Origin: Aquimarina amphilecti
Lineage (GTDB): Bacteria > Bacteroidota > Bacteroidia > Flavobacteriales > Flavobacteriaceae
Reading direction: 5' to 3'
NCBI RefSeq assembly: GCF_900109375.1
Contig: NZ_FOAB01000004.1
Location: forward strand, 496,001-560,000
DNA length: 64,000 nt
Part shown: one piece after another, positions 1 through 9,123 of the stretch
How the letters are laid out: every line of letters begins with the position of its first letter
Numbering within the stretch: position 1 is the first letter of the stretch
Position numbers and translations under genes: made by a program
The notes under the pieces: generated by a model
What the model was told of the DNA's origin: nothing
What the model saw: the letters and a program-made list of their open reading frames with translations, nothing else
Databases searched by the model: none

Positions 1-1
1 A

Positions 2-361
2 ACTCATATTATTAATTTTTGGGCTATGTGGTGCGCTCCATGTGTTAAAGAGTTACCTGTTTTTCAAGAATATGAAAAAAATAATCCTGATGTAGAATTG
101 ATTTTGGTAAGTCTTGATTTTCCAGAAGACATTGAAAAAAAACTTAAACCTTTTTTGGAGAAAAAGAGAATCTCATCAAAAGTTGTTTTGTTAAGCGATC
201 CAGATGCAAATAGTTGGATAAATAAAATTGATCCAAATTGGTCTGGAGCTATTCCTTTTACAATAATATTCAATAATAAAGAGAGATCTTATCATGAACG
301 ATCTTTTGAAGATGTTAAAGACTTAGAAAAAGTAATTAATACCACAATAAATAGTAAATAA
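2..361 (+). CDS. TlpA/ResA-like thioredoxin, 5' partial
   Basis: The frame is open from the left edge, so the N-terminus lies outside the window; about 119 codons remain. The first visible residues read NFWAMWCAPC, the thioredoxin active site W-C-x-P-C, and a cis-proline segment GAIPFT follows about 70 residues later, as in TlpA/ResA-type thiol-disulfide oxidoreductases. Proteins of this family usually act in the periplasm or at the outer face of the inner membrane; the export signal cannot be seen here. The ATG at 26 lies inside the fold just before the active site and is not a start. One base separates its stop from the next redoxin gene, so the two are almost certainly co-transcribed. Family call is safe; substrate is unknown. 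Confidence 0.85.
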   Translation, partial: THIINFWAMWCAPCVKELPVFQEYEKNNPDVELILVSLDFPEDIEKKLKPFLEKKRISSKVVLLSDPDANSWINKIDPNWSGAIPFTIIFNNKERSYHERSFEDVKDLEKVINTTINSK

Positions 362-362
362 G

Positions 363-1061
363 ATGAAAAAAAGTAATATCACTTTAGTAGTAATTCTAAT
401 TTTGTGCAGTTTTTTAGTCACCAATAATGTATACGCTCAAGATAGGAAAGGTCCTCCGCCAAATGGTGAGCGCAAAGGTCCTCCAAGAGGAGGGCACGGT
501 CCAGAACAAACAAAAACACTAGAAGAAATAGGAGGATATAAAATAGGAGAGACCGCATCTAATTTTAGTCTTAAAAATGTGGACGGTACTATGTTTTCTT
601 TATCAGATATCGATAATGCAAAAGGTTACATCGTAGTTTTTACTTGTAATGAGTGCCCATTTGCAAAAATGTATGAAGATCGATTAATTCAAATCCACAA
701 TCAATACGCTCCAGAAGGTTATGCTGTAGTAGCAATTAATCCAAATATCAATGAAGGTAATACAAAAGAAAATTTCAAAGCGATGCAAAGTAGGTCTAAA
801 GAAAAAGAGTTCCCTTTTGTATATCTAGCGGATGAACAACATAATGTATTTCCAAAATATGGGGCTGTAAGGACTCCTCATGTTTTTCTTTTAGATAAAG
901 AAAGAAAAGTACAGTATATAGGAACTATAGACGATAACGCAAGATTTGCTAATGATGTGAAGGTAAAATATCTTGAAAACGCTATAGAAGCACTTCAAAA
1001 AGGTGAAAAACCAAAAGTGAATTTTACTAAAGCTATAGGATGCCCTGTTAAAGCGATTTAA
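363..1061 (+). CDS. Secreted redoxin (AhpC/TSA-thioredoxin fold protein)
   Basis: A 232-residue protein with a signal peptide (hydrophobic core residues 6-20, likely cleavage after VYAQ at 26), then a Gly/Pro/Arg-rich linker with two RKGPP units (residues 28-46) and a redoxin fold. The redox motif is C95-N-E-C98 followed by PFAK, and a third cysteine lies in the C-terminal GCPVKAI tail (C227). This layout is seen in peroxiredoxin-like thioredoxin-family proteins of Bacteroidota and Planctomycetes. It probably catalyses thiol or peroxide chemistry in the envelope. It is translationally coupled to the TlpA-like gene (one-base gap), suggesting the two work as a redox pair. The basic Pro-rich linker is unusual. 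A wobble-paired hairpin with a T-run lies about 40 bases after the stop. Confidence 0.8.
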   Translation: MKKSNITLVVILILCSFLVTNNVYAQDRKGPPPNGERKGPPRGGHGPEQTKTLEEIGGYKIGETASNFSLKNVDGTMFSLSDIDNAKGYIVVFTCNECPFAKMYEDRLIQIHNQYAPEGYAVVAINPNINEGNTKENFKAMQSRSKEKEFPFVYLADEQHNVFPKYGAVRTPHVFLLDKERKVQYIGTIDDNARFANDVKVKYLENAIEALQKGEKPKVNFTKAIGCPVKAI

Positions 1062-1097
1062 GTAGAGTAAACTATTTTATAATACCATTTATAGAGA

Positions 1098-1136
1098 AAT
1101 AGCGATTCGAGTTTTAATTCGAGTCGTTATTTTTTT
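1098..1136 (+). terminator. Hairpin terminator after redoxin pair
   Basis: AATAGCGATTCGA pairs, with two G-U wobbles, with TTCGAGTCGTTATT across a short GTTTTAA loop and is followed by a T-run. It lies 36 bases after the redoxin stop. A close relative of the same sequence lies at 20393-20432 behind an unrelated gene. Confidence 0.6.
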
Positions 1137-1340
1137 CTGTAAATATTTTATTCCCTCGCTAGTATTAGTCTGTTATTAGGGATAATATAAGTAAGTAATC
1201 ACATAAAAGAGTTATAGATTCTGTTTGATATGTTTATGCTTAACTAGTTTAAAACTAAAAGGAACTAGTATGCGGAAATAATAAGAAAACTGAGTAACAT
1301 TTAGCTGTGTTATGACACTTACATATAAATTAGGAATTAA

Positions 1341-1991
1341 ATGAATAATGAGTTAACAGATTCTGAAAATAGTCAGAGTTTAACAGATAAAGACATTTTT
1401 GTAAAAATTTGGACTTCTCCAAGAACAGTCTTTAAATTTATAAATGACAATCAGTATGATAAATATGTAAATATTCTTTTGTTCTTTGCAGGAATTTCTA
1501 GAGCATTTGATAGAGCATCTTTAAAGGATACTGGAGATACAATGTCTCTATTTGCTATAATAGGTTTTTGTGTTTTTTTTGGTGGGCTTTTGGGATGGAT
1601 ATCATATTATATTTATTCAGCATTGCTTAGTTGGACGGGAAAATGGATAAAAGGTCAAGGCGATACAAAATCTATTTTACGAATTATCTCCTATGCTATG
1701 ATTCCTGCAGTAATAGGACTGATTTTTCTCATACCGCAAATAGGAATATATGGTAATGAAATGTTTAAATCCAATGGAGATATAGTAAGTGCAGGACTTG
1801 TTTCGAATATCTTTGTTTATGGAGCTTTAATTTTAGAATTTATTTTAGGGATTTGGACAATTATCTTTTGTGTTGTTGGTGTCTCCGAAGTTCAAAAATT
1901 ATCAATTGGAAAAACAATTTTGAATCTATTATTACCATTTTTTGTTTTCATGATTCCTATAGTTATTATTATCTTGATTTTTCAAATTTGA
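1341..1991 (+). CDS. YIP1-family integral membrane protein
   Basis: 216 residues. A short polar N-terminus carries the stretch DIFVKIWTSPRTVFKFI, a pattern seen at the start of bacterial Yip1/YckC-like membrane proteins, followed by about five hydrophobic segments (near residues 45-56, 70-95, 113-134, 150-178 and 190-214). It sits in the inner membrane with no visible catalytic motif. Function is unknown; eukaryotic Yip1 proteins work in vesicle traffic, but that should not be carried over to a bacterium. It is followed after 33 bases by another small membrane protein on the same strand, so they may be co-expressed. The start is the ATG at 1341, the first in the frame after an A/T-rich leader. 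Confidence 0.65.
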   Translation: MNNELTDSENSQSLTDKDIFVKIWTSPRTVFKFINDNQYDKYVNILLFFAGISRAFDRASLKDTGDTMSLFAIIGFCVFFGGLLGWISYYIYSALLSWTGKWIKGQGDTKSILRIISYAMIPAVIGLIFLIPQIGIYGNEMFKSNGDIVSAGLVSNIFVYGALILEFILGIWTIIFCVVGVSEVQKLSIGKTILNLLLPFFVFMIPIVIIILIFQI

Positions 1992-2024
1992 TAAAACATT
2001 AAATAAGTAAATATTAAACAGGAT

Positions 2025-2462
2025 ATGAATAATAAATTATCTTCAGATTTCACGAAAGTGTTTCAAATAGCTGTAATTGTAAAGTTCATTACTTTATCAA
2101 TTGTGTGCTTTATTTTGCTATTCATATTTGATTTTAAAACAAGTTTGGTAATGTTAACTTTGTTGATTATTTGTTTCTTTATCTTACGGAATATGGGTAT
2201 AACAAAACTTAAAACGGTTTATTGGGATGAAAAGTCATTAATAATAGGAAGTTTTAATTCTAAATTTTTAATCCCAATAGCAGATATTAAAGATGTTAAA
2301 CGTACTTTCCTTTTTGATGATTTTCCTTTTAAAATGAAATATATTAAGTCAGGGAAAATTGAGAAAGTATATTTCCTTCCTAAAAGCAAATTTTTTAAGG
2401 GTTTCTTCAGCGGAAATGAACACATTGAGGCACTTAAACAAGAAATTGAAAAGTATAAATAA
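2025..2462 (+). CDS. Small membrane protein with PH-like cytosolic tail
   Basis: 145 residues with no family I can name firmly. Two adjacent hydrophobic segments (about 12-35 and 38-58) form a hairpin in the membrane. The rest is a compact β-rich tail (KTVYWDEKSLIIGSFNSKFL, then IPIADIKDVKRT) whose alternating pattern resembles bacterial PH-like domains: a short strand, 'I.DIKDVK', then aromatic and basic residues. Such proteins usually sit on the cytoplasmic face of the membrane. It follows the YIP1-like gene by 33 bases, suggesting a two-gene unit. The PH-like reading is an inference from residue pattern only. Confidence 0.5.
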   Translation: MNNKLSSDFTKVFQIAVIVKFITLSIVCFILLFIFDFKTSLVMLTLLIICFFILRNMGITKLKTVYWDEKSLIIGSFNSKFLIPIADIKDVKRTFLFDDFPFKMKYIKSGKIEKVYFLPKSKFFKGFFSGNEHIEALKQEIEKYK

Positions 2463-2651
2463 ATCAATTATCAATTAATCTGTAACGGAAAGCAATATAT
2501 GTAAAGGTATTTGACACAATGCTTTAAAACTGAAAAGTACATTAATTTGATCAGGAAGTATCTATAGTTACGAAATAATTTATTTTGCAGGAAAAGTATT
2601 TGAAACGTTATAGCTTGTTTAAATGAAGATATCGATTGATATAAATATCTG

Positions 2652-3338
2652 ATGTTTATTACACTTGGGTTTGTCTTATTTACAATAATTGGAACTGTAA
2701 GTCACGAATTCGGACATATACTTGTAGCAAAATCACTAGGCTATCAAACTGCACTTCATTATGGAAGTATGAGTTATGATAATTCTGATTTTAAGAAGAA
2801 GAAAATTGTTGAAATATATAATCAAAATAAGATAGAGATTGATCAGGGAACTGACTTTGTGGATAAAAAGGAGTACGAAGAAAGTGTAAGGAAATTGACA
2901 AATGACATTTTGCCAATCAGAATGGGAGGTCCTTTACAAACTACCGTTACTGGGATTGTAGGTTTGATGATTATTTGTTGGAGGAGAAAAAAAAGTAATG
3001 ATTACCAATTAAAATTCTTAGACTGGTTAGCTATTTTTCTATCATTATTCTGGTTAAGAGAAGTTTTTAATTTGACAATGTCAATCGGGAGTGAATTGAT
3101 TAAACCTGATGGGAGTTACTTTGGAGGAGATGAAAAAAAAATCTCTGAGCTATTAAATTTATGGAATGGTACTGTTTCTTTTTCTTTAGGAATTATAGGA
3201 TTATTAGTAACTATGTTTATTCTGCTTAAAGTTGTCCCTAAACAATTGAGGTTTACATTTATTTTAGGTGGATTTTTGGGAGGAGTATTTGGATTCATTT
3301 TTTGGATGAACATATTGGGGCCGGAAATATTGCCATAA
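2652..3338 (+). CDS. M50-like membrane zinc metallopeptidase homologue
   Basis: 228 residues. The first transmembrane helix contains H18-E-F-G-H22, the HExxH zinc motif in the position typical of intramembrane site-2-type (M50) peptidases. A charged loop of about 80 residues follows, then IRMGGPLQTTVTG and three more hydrophobic segments. The third zinc ligand, normally an Asp in an N-x-x-P-x-x-x-x-D-G context, is not obvious, so it may be a distant or non-peptidase member of the clan. It is a monocistronic gene with about 190 bases of non-coding DNA in front. Substrate is unknown. Alternative: a plain integral membrane protein with a chance HEFGH, which I think less likely given its place in helix 1. 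Confidence 0.55.
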   Translation: MFITLGFVLFTIIGTVSHEFGHILVAKSLGYQTALHYGSMSYDNSDFKKKKIVEIYNQNKIEIDQGTDFVDKKEYEESVRKLTNDILPIRMGGPLQTTVTGIVGLMIICWRRKKSNDYQLKFLDWLAIFLSLFWLREVFNLTMSIGSELIKPDGSYFGGDEKKISELLNLWNGTVSFSLGIIGLLVTMFILLKVVPKQLRFTFILGGFLGGVFGFIFWMNILGPEILP

Positions 3339-3688
3339 CGTGTACTACAATATCTATAATTAAGAAATGACTTAACAAAAATCAAAATAGGATGTTACAA
3401 TATGAACCCAACTTGGGAAATTTTCGTAACTCAAATAGCCTAACTAAAAACATATGCTAGCACCGAGCATACTATCAATATATCTAAATGATTAATTAGG
3501 TTTTTAGTACGATTGAATATTTACATGAACATAAAGTGGATAAGTTATGAGTGAAGAAAAACGTAAACTCAACCAAGAAAAATAAATTATATTAGACCTT
3601 AGTTATATAAAATCTTGAGTTTGTATTCAAGCATTAATTTGTTCACGAAAATAATAACGCACAGATATCTTTATAAGGAATGCAGTAA
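3339..3688. other. Intergenic region, no gene recognised
   Basis: 350 A/T-rich bases between the metallopeptidase-like gene and the AraC gene. I found no ORF worth reporting (the longest ATG-initiated ones are about a dozen codons), no strong hairpin with a T-run and no long repeat. It probably carries the promoter of the AraC-family gene. Confidence 0.5.
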
Positions 3689-4834
3689 ATGATTACATCA
3701 AACTCCATTTTATTTACGATTATTAGTGTTTTTGCACTACAAGCAATAGTACTAAGCGCATTAATATTTTTTAAACGCCCAAAAATATTAGCTCAGAAGT
3801 TTTTAGCGATGTTGACTTTTTTTTATGCTATTATGGCATTAAATATTGTCTTAGTTAATGTTTTGAAAGATCATAATATGCTTGATGTTTTTAGATATGT
3901 TCAGCTAGAAATGCTTTATGGTATTGGTCCTGCACTGTATTTTTATACTAAAAGTGTTACGAATACATCATTTAAATTTTCAAAACAACATCTTATTCAT
4001 TTCTTACCGTTGGTTTTAGAGTTTATTTTTTATAGAACATCAATTTATAGAAATGGAGCGGATGGTTTGTATGAAAACCCCATTCCTAGTATAAGTTATG
4101 TATATTTAATAGAACAATGGATAGGTGTCATTTCGATCATTACCTACAGTATTATATCATTACGGTTACTCTTTAATCACCAAGTTTTACTAAAACAATA
4201 CTACGCTAAGTTGGATAAGCATTCATTTGACTGGTTAAAAATCCCTATACTTATTTATGCATCATTTTTTATTCTATGGAATATCATAACAGAAATTGAT
4301 CGATTTGTTTTTGATAGAAGCCTTAGAGAATATTACTTTCTTCCTACATTCGTTGTCCTCTCCATACTCTGTACCTGGATCGCTTTTAAGGGATACCTTA
4401 GAAAACAAGAATCATCTTTGGCGTTGAAAGTTTTAGTAGATACATCTGAAAAAGTAAAAGAACCAATAAAAAAAGACACTCAATTTATTGAAAAATTAGA
4501 ACAGTTAATGCAAAATGAAAAGCCTTATTTGAGTACGGACATAAACTTAACGAAGCTTTCCGAATTACTACAAATGAAGCCCAAGATAGTTTCATTAAAG
4601 ATTAATCAAAATTGTTCAAAAAACTTTTATGATTTAATCAATTCTTATCGTGTAGCAGAATTTAAAGAACGTTTAAAATCTTCTGATAAAGACAAACTAT
4701 CATTATTAGGTCTTGCGTATGAATGTGGGTTTAATTCAAAATCTACTTTTAACCATGTTTTTAAGAAAACAACACAGTTAACTCCAAGTCAATATCTTAA
4801 GGGCATTGAAAATACGTCCGAAAAGAAGCAGTAG
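3689..4834 (+). CDS. Membrane-anchored AraC-family transcriptional regulator
   Basis: 381 residues in two halves. Residues 1-235 hold about seven hydrophobic segments (for example 8-28, 38-62, 76-90, 150-166, 185-205 and 217-235). Residues 260-370 form an AraC-type double helix-turn-helix, with the second-helix motif LGLAYECGFNSKSTFNHVFK followed by LTPSQYLK. This N-terminal membrane-sensor plus C-terminal AraC-HTH layout is common in Bacteroidota and lets a membrane event control transcription directly. The S41 peptidase gene begins 106 bases downstream on the same strand, so it is the most likely target or partner; that link is inference from position. The start is the ATG at 3689. Confidence 0.8.
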   Translation: MITSNSILFTIISVFALQAIVLSALIFFKRPKILAQKFLAMLTFFYAIMALNIVLVNVLKDHNMLDVFRYVQLEMLYGIGPALYFYTKSVTNTSFKFSKQHLIHFLPLVLEFIFYRTSIYRNGADGLYENPIPSISYVYLIEQWIGVISIITYSIISLRLLFNHQVLLKQYYAKLDKHSFDWLKIPILIYASFFILWNIITEIDRFVFDRSLREYYFLPTFVVLSILCTWIAFKGYLRKQESSLALKVLVDTSEKVKEPIKKDTQFIEKLEQLMQNEKPYLSTDINLTKLSELLQMKPKIVSLKINQNCSKNFYDLINSYRVAEFKERLKSSDKDKLSLLGLAYECGFNSKSTFNHVFKKTTQLTPSQYLKGIENTSEKKQ

Positions 4835-4940
4835 GACGATTAATAACTTTTTAGGGATTAATATTGCGGCTTAAACAATTAAAATAGCATCGATTCTTCT
4901 TTATGTAAGGTTTGATTAAAGGTGCTTAACCTAAAATTTA

Positions 4941-6359
4941 ATGAAAAAAAACATAACAATTATCCCCTTAATTTTTATACTTCTTTATGGAACTATAAAT
5001 GCTCAACAAGCAACTACAAATTTTCAAAAAGGACAAATTCTTAGTGATTTAGATTATTTGTACCATTCATTAGAAAACACACATTTTAACTTATATGCAT
5101 ATACATCAAAAGATGATTTTGAGAGAAATTATCAAATTGTAAGAAGTGAAATAAAAAAAGACTCTTTTAATCTTCTTGAAACAACATCACTATTACAAAA
5201 AGTTATATCTGCAGCAAACAATGCCCATACTAGAATTGTGTTCCCAGGTTCTATATATATGGAATACGTCCAATCTGGGGGCACCATTTTTCCATTAGAG
5301 ATTGCTTTTGAAGATGGAAAAGCCTTAGTTAGAAAAAATTGGTCAAAAAATGATATTAAAATCGGTGCTGAACTGAAAAGTATTAATGGCAGATCAATTG
5401 ATGAGGTTTTGCAAAAAATCTATCCTCAGATTTCAGCCGAAAGATCCTATTTAAAAAATGCACAAATTGAGTCTTTAACGCTGTCAAGGTTTTATTGGCA
5501 AGTTTTTGGAGAACAAAAAGTTTTTAACGTTGAACTTTTTATAGAAGGCAAGCGAAAAGAAATTCGAGTAGATGCTATAAAAGCTTTGGAAGATTTTGAA
5601 ATGCGACGAGATGATATAATAAATCACAAAAGAGTATTTGCATTTAAATCAAAGGCTGCTTATTTAAATCCTGGTAGTTTTGCAGGTAATGAGGATGACT
5701 ATAGAACGTTTATAGATTCTGCCTTTATAGAAATTAAAAAAAGCCAAACAAAAAACCTTATTATTGATTTGAGAAATAATCCAGGTGGAAATGATTCATT
5801 TAGTGATTATATGGTGTCTTATATTGCAGGTAAGCCTTTTAAGTGGTTTTCAAAATTTCAACTTAAAACTAGTCAATTACTAAAAGAACATGTACGACAA
5901 ACCAAAGATACAACAGAAGCTTTTTGGAAATCTGTACTAGGACATAAAAACGGAGAAATATACGATTATGACTTTGGATTTTATGTGCCAAAACCAGAAT
6001 TGAAACGTTTTAAAGGTAAGGTTTATGTATTGGTTAACCGACAGTCTTATTCACAATCTACTGTTACAGCTGCTCAAATACAGGATTATAACTTAGGAGT
6101 AATAGTAGGAGAAGAAACGGCAGAATACAGTAATCTATACGCTTCAATTTTCAGCTTTAAATTACCAGAAACAGGCATTATAGTAGATGTACCTAAAGGC
6201 CTAATTGAGCGTATTAATTCTAAGAAGCAGGATCTAGGTGTAATTCCAGAAATTAAAATAATAGATCATTTGTTGGATGACGACGATGAAATATTGAAAG
6301 AATTATTAATGATTATCCATGGAGATTTAAAAGATATTACTAAGGGCAGAAGAGACTAA
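4941..6359 (+). CDS. S41-family (tail-specific type) serine peptidase, secreted
   Basis: 472 residues with an N-terminal signal peptide (hydrophobic core 5-19, cleavage near NAQQ). The S41 core is clear: the substrate-loop motif LRNNPGGN (N280-P-G-G-N284) and, about 90 residues later, VNRQSYSQS, where S371 aligns with the catalytic serine of tail-specific/interphotoreceptor-retinoid-binding-type peptidases. No PDZ consensus is obvious, although the SINGRSIDEVL stretch (about 148-158) has PDZ-like character. It likely cleaves peptides or misfolded proteins in the periplasm or on the surface. It follows the membrane AraC regulator in the same orientation, possibly as its regulated gene. Confidence 0.8.
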   Translation: MKKNITIIPLIFILLYGTINAQQATTNFQKGQILSDLDYLYHSLENTHFNLYAYTSKDDFERNYQIVRSEIKKDSFNLLETTSLLQKVISAANNAHTRIVFPGSIYMEYVQSGGTIFPLEIAFEDGKALVRKNWSKNDIKIGAELKSINGRSIDEVLQKIYPQISAERSYLKNAQIESLTLSRFYWQVFGEQKVFNVELFIEGKRKEIRVDAIKALEDFEMRRDDIINHKRVFAFKSKAAYLNPGSFAGNEDDYRTFIDSAFIEIKKSQTKNLIIDLRNNPGGNDSFSDYMVSYIAGKPFKWFSKFQLKTSQLLKEHVRQTKDTTEAFWKSVLGHKNGEIYDYDFGFYVPKPELKRFKGKVYVLVNRQSYSQSTVTAAQIQDYNLGVIVGEETAEYSNLYASIFSFKLPETGIIVDVPKGLIERINSKKQDLGVIPEIKIIDHLLDDDDEILKELLMIIHGDLKDITKGRRD

Positions 6360-6555
6360 TCCTAGGTAATCATTAAAATAGTGTAGCTGTTAGTATGTAT
6401 TTAATTAACCGCTTATCGTATTTTTAGGTGGGTGTATTGTTTGTAAAATATAAAGTTACTAATCAATATATAGAAAACAGAAAAGTATGGTAACATTTAA
6501 TCTTTTTAAGATACTTATATTGGCGTTTTAAAATATGCCAAAAAACAGATGCCTA

Positions 6556-7140
6556 ATGAAAAAGACTTTAAATGATTTAACCAAAGAAGATTGGAATACG
6601 CTTTTTCCAATTGAATTGGTTGAGCATAATCCCGAATGGAAAAACATTTATGAAAACGAAAAGAAACGAATTTTAGATAAAGTAGGAAAGGGGAAAATAT
6701 TGCGAATAGAACATTTTGGTAGTTCATCTATTACTACGATAAAATCTAAACCATATATTGATTTAATGATCGAAATTCCTAAAGAACTATTATTCGATAG
6801 ACAATTAATAGATCAATTTACAGAATTAGGTTATTCACATTTCGAAGTTCCTGCAAGAGAAAATATCGAAACGTATTCCACATTCGGGAAAGGATATAAT
6901 GTAGATGGAACTAAAGAACAAATTTTTCATATCCATATGTGTCCGAAAGATAATGTAATGTGGAAACAGATTGACTTCCGCGATTATCTAAACGCTAATA
7001 ATAAACGTGCAAAAGAATATGAAAGTTTGAAATTAGAATTAGCATCTAAGTTTAAAAATGATAGAGGTTCGTACGTTCTCGGGAAAACTGACTTTATAAA
7101 TGAAACGTTGAGCATTATAAAAGAAAACACTAAAGTATAA
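6556..7140 (+). CDS. GrpB-family protein (first of two)
   Basis: About 194 residues. The N-terminal block VEHNPEWKNIYENEKKRI, then IEHFGSSSI and KPYIDLMIEIP, matches GrpB/UPF0157 proteins, a branch of the nucleotidyltransferase fold (G-S-S/T-S motif, then an acidic D-x-M/D pair). The aligned block in the copy at 9863 reads IEHVGSTSIPNLDAKPIIDIDI. An ATG 21 bases upstream (6535) is in frame, but the short MPKNRCL extension is not family-like, so I prefer 6556. Enzymatic activity is unproven for the family; in some proteins the domain is fused to CoaE. It stands alone between non-coding stretches. Two GrpB genes within 3.5 kb suggest duplication or independent acquisition. Confidence 0.75.
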   Translation: MKKTLNDLTKEDWNTLFPIELVEHNPEWKNIYENEKKRILDKVGKGKILRIEHFGSSSITTIKSKPYIDLMIEIPKELLFDRQLIDQFTELGYSHFEVPARENIETYSTFGKGYNVDGTKEQIFHIHMCPKDNVMWKQIDFRDYLNANNKRAKEYESLKLELASKFKNDRGSYVLGKTDFINETLSIIKENTKV

Positions 7141-7287
7141 TTATTTAAAGTATCCGTATTAGTGCATTGGAAATTAAAAAAATAATTGAGTACTAAACCC
7201 AAAAATATGATGTCTTTTTATAGACTAAATTTCATACGCAAGAACTTAGACGATATATTCATAACTTTAATATCCTGATCAAGAATA

Positions 7288-7551
7288 GTGGAAAAAATAT
7301 TAAATAATGTAAAAGATTTTTTTACAGAGTTTCCAGAATTTATATACCTTATCATTGGTATTGTTTTTCTTGTTTTGTTCATTGGAACAGTAAAAAATAA
7401 GAATTGGGCAATTGACCCAGAAAGTGGAAATCAAAGAATGTTTTATAATATGTTTGGTCATAAAACTTTTAGAGTATTCATAGGGGTTGTTTACATACTA
7501 GGAACTGTTGCAGGCTTTTGTGGTTTTTTCATGTATTTTACAAAGAAGTAG
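7288..7551 (+). CDS. Imm17-like small two-helix membrane protein
   Basis: 87 residues with two transmembrane helices (about 18-36 and 62-84) and a short loop NKNWAIDPES...FGHKTFRVFIGVVYILG between them. This resembles immunity protein 17, a predicted two-helix membrane protein found in polymorphic-toxin loci and as orphans in Bacteroidota: a W and a short polar loop, then G....R.F.G before helix 2. The start appears to be GTG at 7288; no in-frame ATG precedes the first helix. No toxin gene (RHS, LXG or other) is visible nearby, so an immunity role is only a family-based guess. A plain small inner-membrane protein remains possible. Confidence 0.5.
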   Translation: MEKILNNVKDFFTEFPEFIYLIIGIVFLVLFIGTVKNKNWAIDPESGNQRMFYNMFGHKTFRVFIGVVYILGTVAGFCGFFMYFTKK

Positions 7552-7570
7552 TTACGTATGTTAATAATAA

Positions 7571-7771
7571 CGAATATTTAAAAAGCAAATACCTCAATTA
7601 ACAGTAATGGATGATAGCAAAATTTCGGTTATCCATGACCGAAATTTTATTTCATCTAATGGCGGCTTAGTAAGTTATGTTGGTTCGTTTGATTTGTTAG
7701 AAAAATTAACAAGTAAAGAGCACAGAAAATTTGTTGAAACTTCAATATTATTTGATAGACTAAAAAGATGA
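7571..7771 (+). pseudogene. C-terminal relic of a DJ-1/PfpI-type protein
   Basis: From 7571 the frame is open to the TGA at 7769-7771; an internal ATG at 7607 would give 54 residues. The peptide VIHDRNFISSNGGLVSY, then DLLEKLTSKEHRKFVE, resembles the last strand and helix of DJ-1/PfpI (GATase1-like) proteins, where V.D...I(T/S)S.GG..S precedes a C-terminal helix. The nucleophile-elbow cysteine and the rest of the fold are absent, so this looks like a decayed C-terminus. It ends four bases before the FAD-monooxygenase start. An 11-bp inverted repeat (AAAATTTCGGT at 7619 and its complement ending 7648) lies inside and could act as a hairpin. Confidence 0.4.
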
Positions 7772-7775
7772 ATTT

Positions 7776-8948
7776 ATGACAGAAAGTATTTCGATTGTTG
7801 GCGGAGGAATTGGAGGTTTAGTAACAGCTTTATCCTTTGATAAATTAAATATTCCATATAAATTATACGAAAGAGCTGTTTCTTTAGAAGTAGTAGGAGC
7901 AGGAATATGGTTATCTCCAAATGCATTACAAGTTTTGGAATGGATTAATCCTAGCTTATTACAGGAGATTCAGAATACCGGAAATACTTTTAATCGGATT
8001 ATGGTTGCTAATCATAAATTAAAACCAATATCAGATTCTAAACAAGATTTTGTTCAAGAAAAATTTGGTTACACTACAATGGCAATTCATAGAGGAAAGC
8101 TACAGCAAATTCTATATGAATATGTACAACAAGAAAATATTATACTAGGGAAAGATTTTAGAGAATACGCTGAAAACGATGAAAAACCCTATGAATTATA
8201 TTTTGAAGATGGTTCCGTTGTAAATACTAATTCTATAATTGGTGCGGACGGAATTAATTCTAAAATTCGGAAACAATTATTTCCTAATAGTAAATTACGG
8301 TACTCAGGGCAAACATGTTGGAGAGGAGTTTCTAACTATAATTTAGATGCTCAATTAGAATCGGTAGGTTTTACTTTGTGGGGTAAGAAATTACAGTTTG
8401 GAGTCTCTAAAATTTCGGAAGGAAAAGTATATTGGTTTGCAGTGAAATTGAGTGCACCTAATTTGACCGATGATAAAAAAAGTATAAAGAGTCTTCTAGT
8501 TACTATGTTCTCGGAGTACGATCCGCTCGTAACGGATCTTATTAAAAATACACCAAACGAGACAATTTTTAGAGGAGATCTTTCTGATTTAGAATTACTA
8601 AATAAATGGAATTCAGGAAATATTTGCCTAATAGGAGACGCCGCTCATAGTATGACACCAGATTTAGGACAAGGTGGTGCCCAAGCAATTGAGGATGCAT
8701 TTTATTTATCAAATTTTATTAAAGAAACTAATAAACTGGAATCGGCATTCAATAAATTTTACGCGTATAGAAAGACGAAAGTTGAAAAATTAGTGAAACA
8801 ATCAAGACTAACTTCAAAAATTGCAATAACAAATAGGTTTATGGAAGTTATTCGAAACTTAGTTCTTAAAAGAACACCTGAATCTTATATGAAAAAACAG
8901 ATGTTTGAATTGTACAAACTAGATAAAACTATTGTTAACAATCCATAA
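7776..8948 (+). CDS. FAD-dependent aromatic-ring monooxygenase-type oxidoreductase
   Basis: 390 residues. The N-terminus ISIVGGGIGGLVTALSF is the dinucleotide-binding G-x-G-x-x-G motif, followed by LYERA at the end of β2. Near residue 285 comes IGDAAHSMTPDLGQGGAQAI, the GD motif of class A flavoprotein monooxygenases (UbiH, salicylate and 3-hydroxybenzoate hydroxylase family), which also holds the FAD ribityl-binding Asp. The DG motif IIGADGINSKIRK (about 155) is present too. It should hydroxylate a small aromatic or cyclic substrate using NAD(P)H and O2, in the cytosol. No catabolic cluster surrounds it, so the substrate cannot be named; detoxification, including of antibiotics, is possible. 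The start is the ATG at 7776. Confidence 0.85.
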   Translation: MTESISIVGGGIGGLVTALSFDKLNIPYKLYERAVSLEVVGAGIWLSPNALQVLEWINPSLLQEIQNTGNTFNRIMVANHKLKPISDSKQDFVQEKFGYTTMAIHRGKLQQILYEYVQQENIILGKDFREYAENDEKPYELYFEDGSVVNTNSIIGADGINSKIRKQLFPNSKLRYSGQTCWRGVSNYNLDAQLESVGFTLWGKKLQFGVSKISEGKVYWFAVKLSAPNLTDDKKSIKSLLVTMFSEYDPLVTDLIKNTPNETIFRGDLSDLELLNKWNSGNICLIGDAAHSMTPDLGQGGAQAIEDAFYLSNFIKETNKLESAFNKFYAYRKTKVEKLVKQSRLTSKIAITNRFMEVIRNLVLKRTPESYMKKQMFELYKLDKTIVNNP

Positions 8949-9123
8949 AATAACTGCTAATAACACTTAACATGATTAAAAACGTGAAGTTATATTATAA
9001 AAAAGAAATAACTGTTCGTTAATAGCGTATAGATCTCTAACGATTTATTCATTTCTTGATTTCAATCAAGTGTTGTTTTTTCATAATCCATTGATATTTG
9101 TCTTTGAACTAAATATCAAAACG

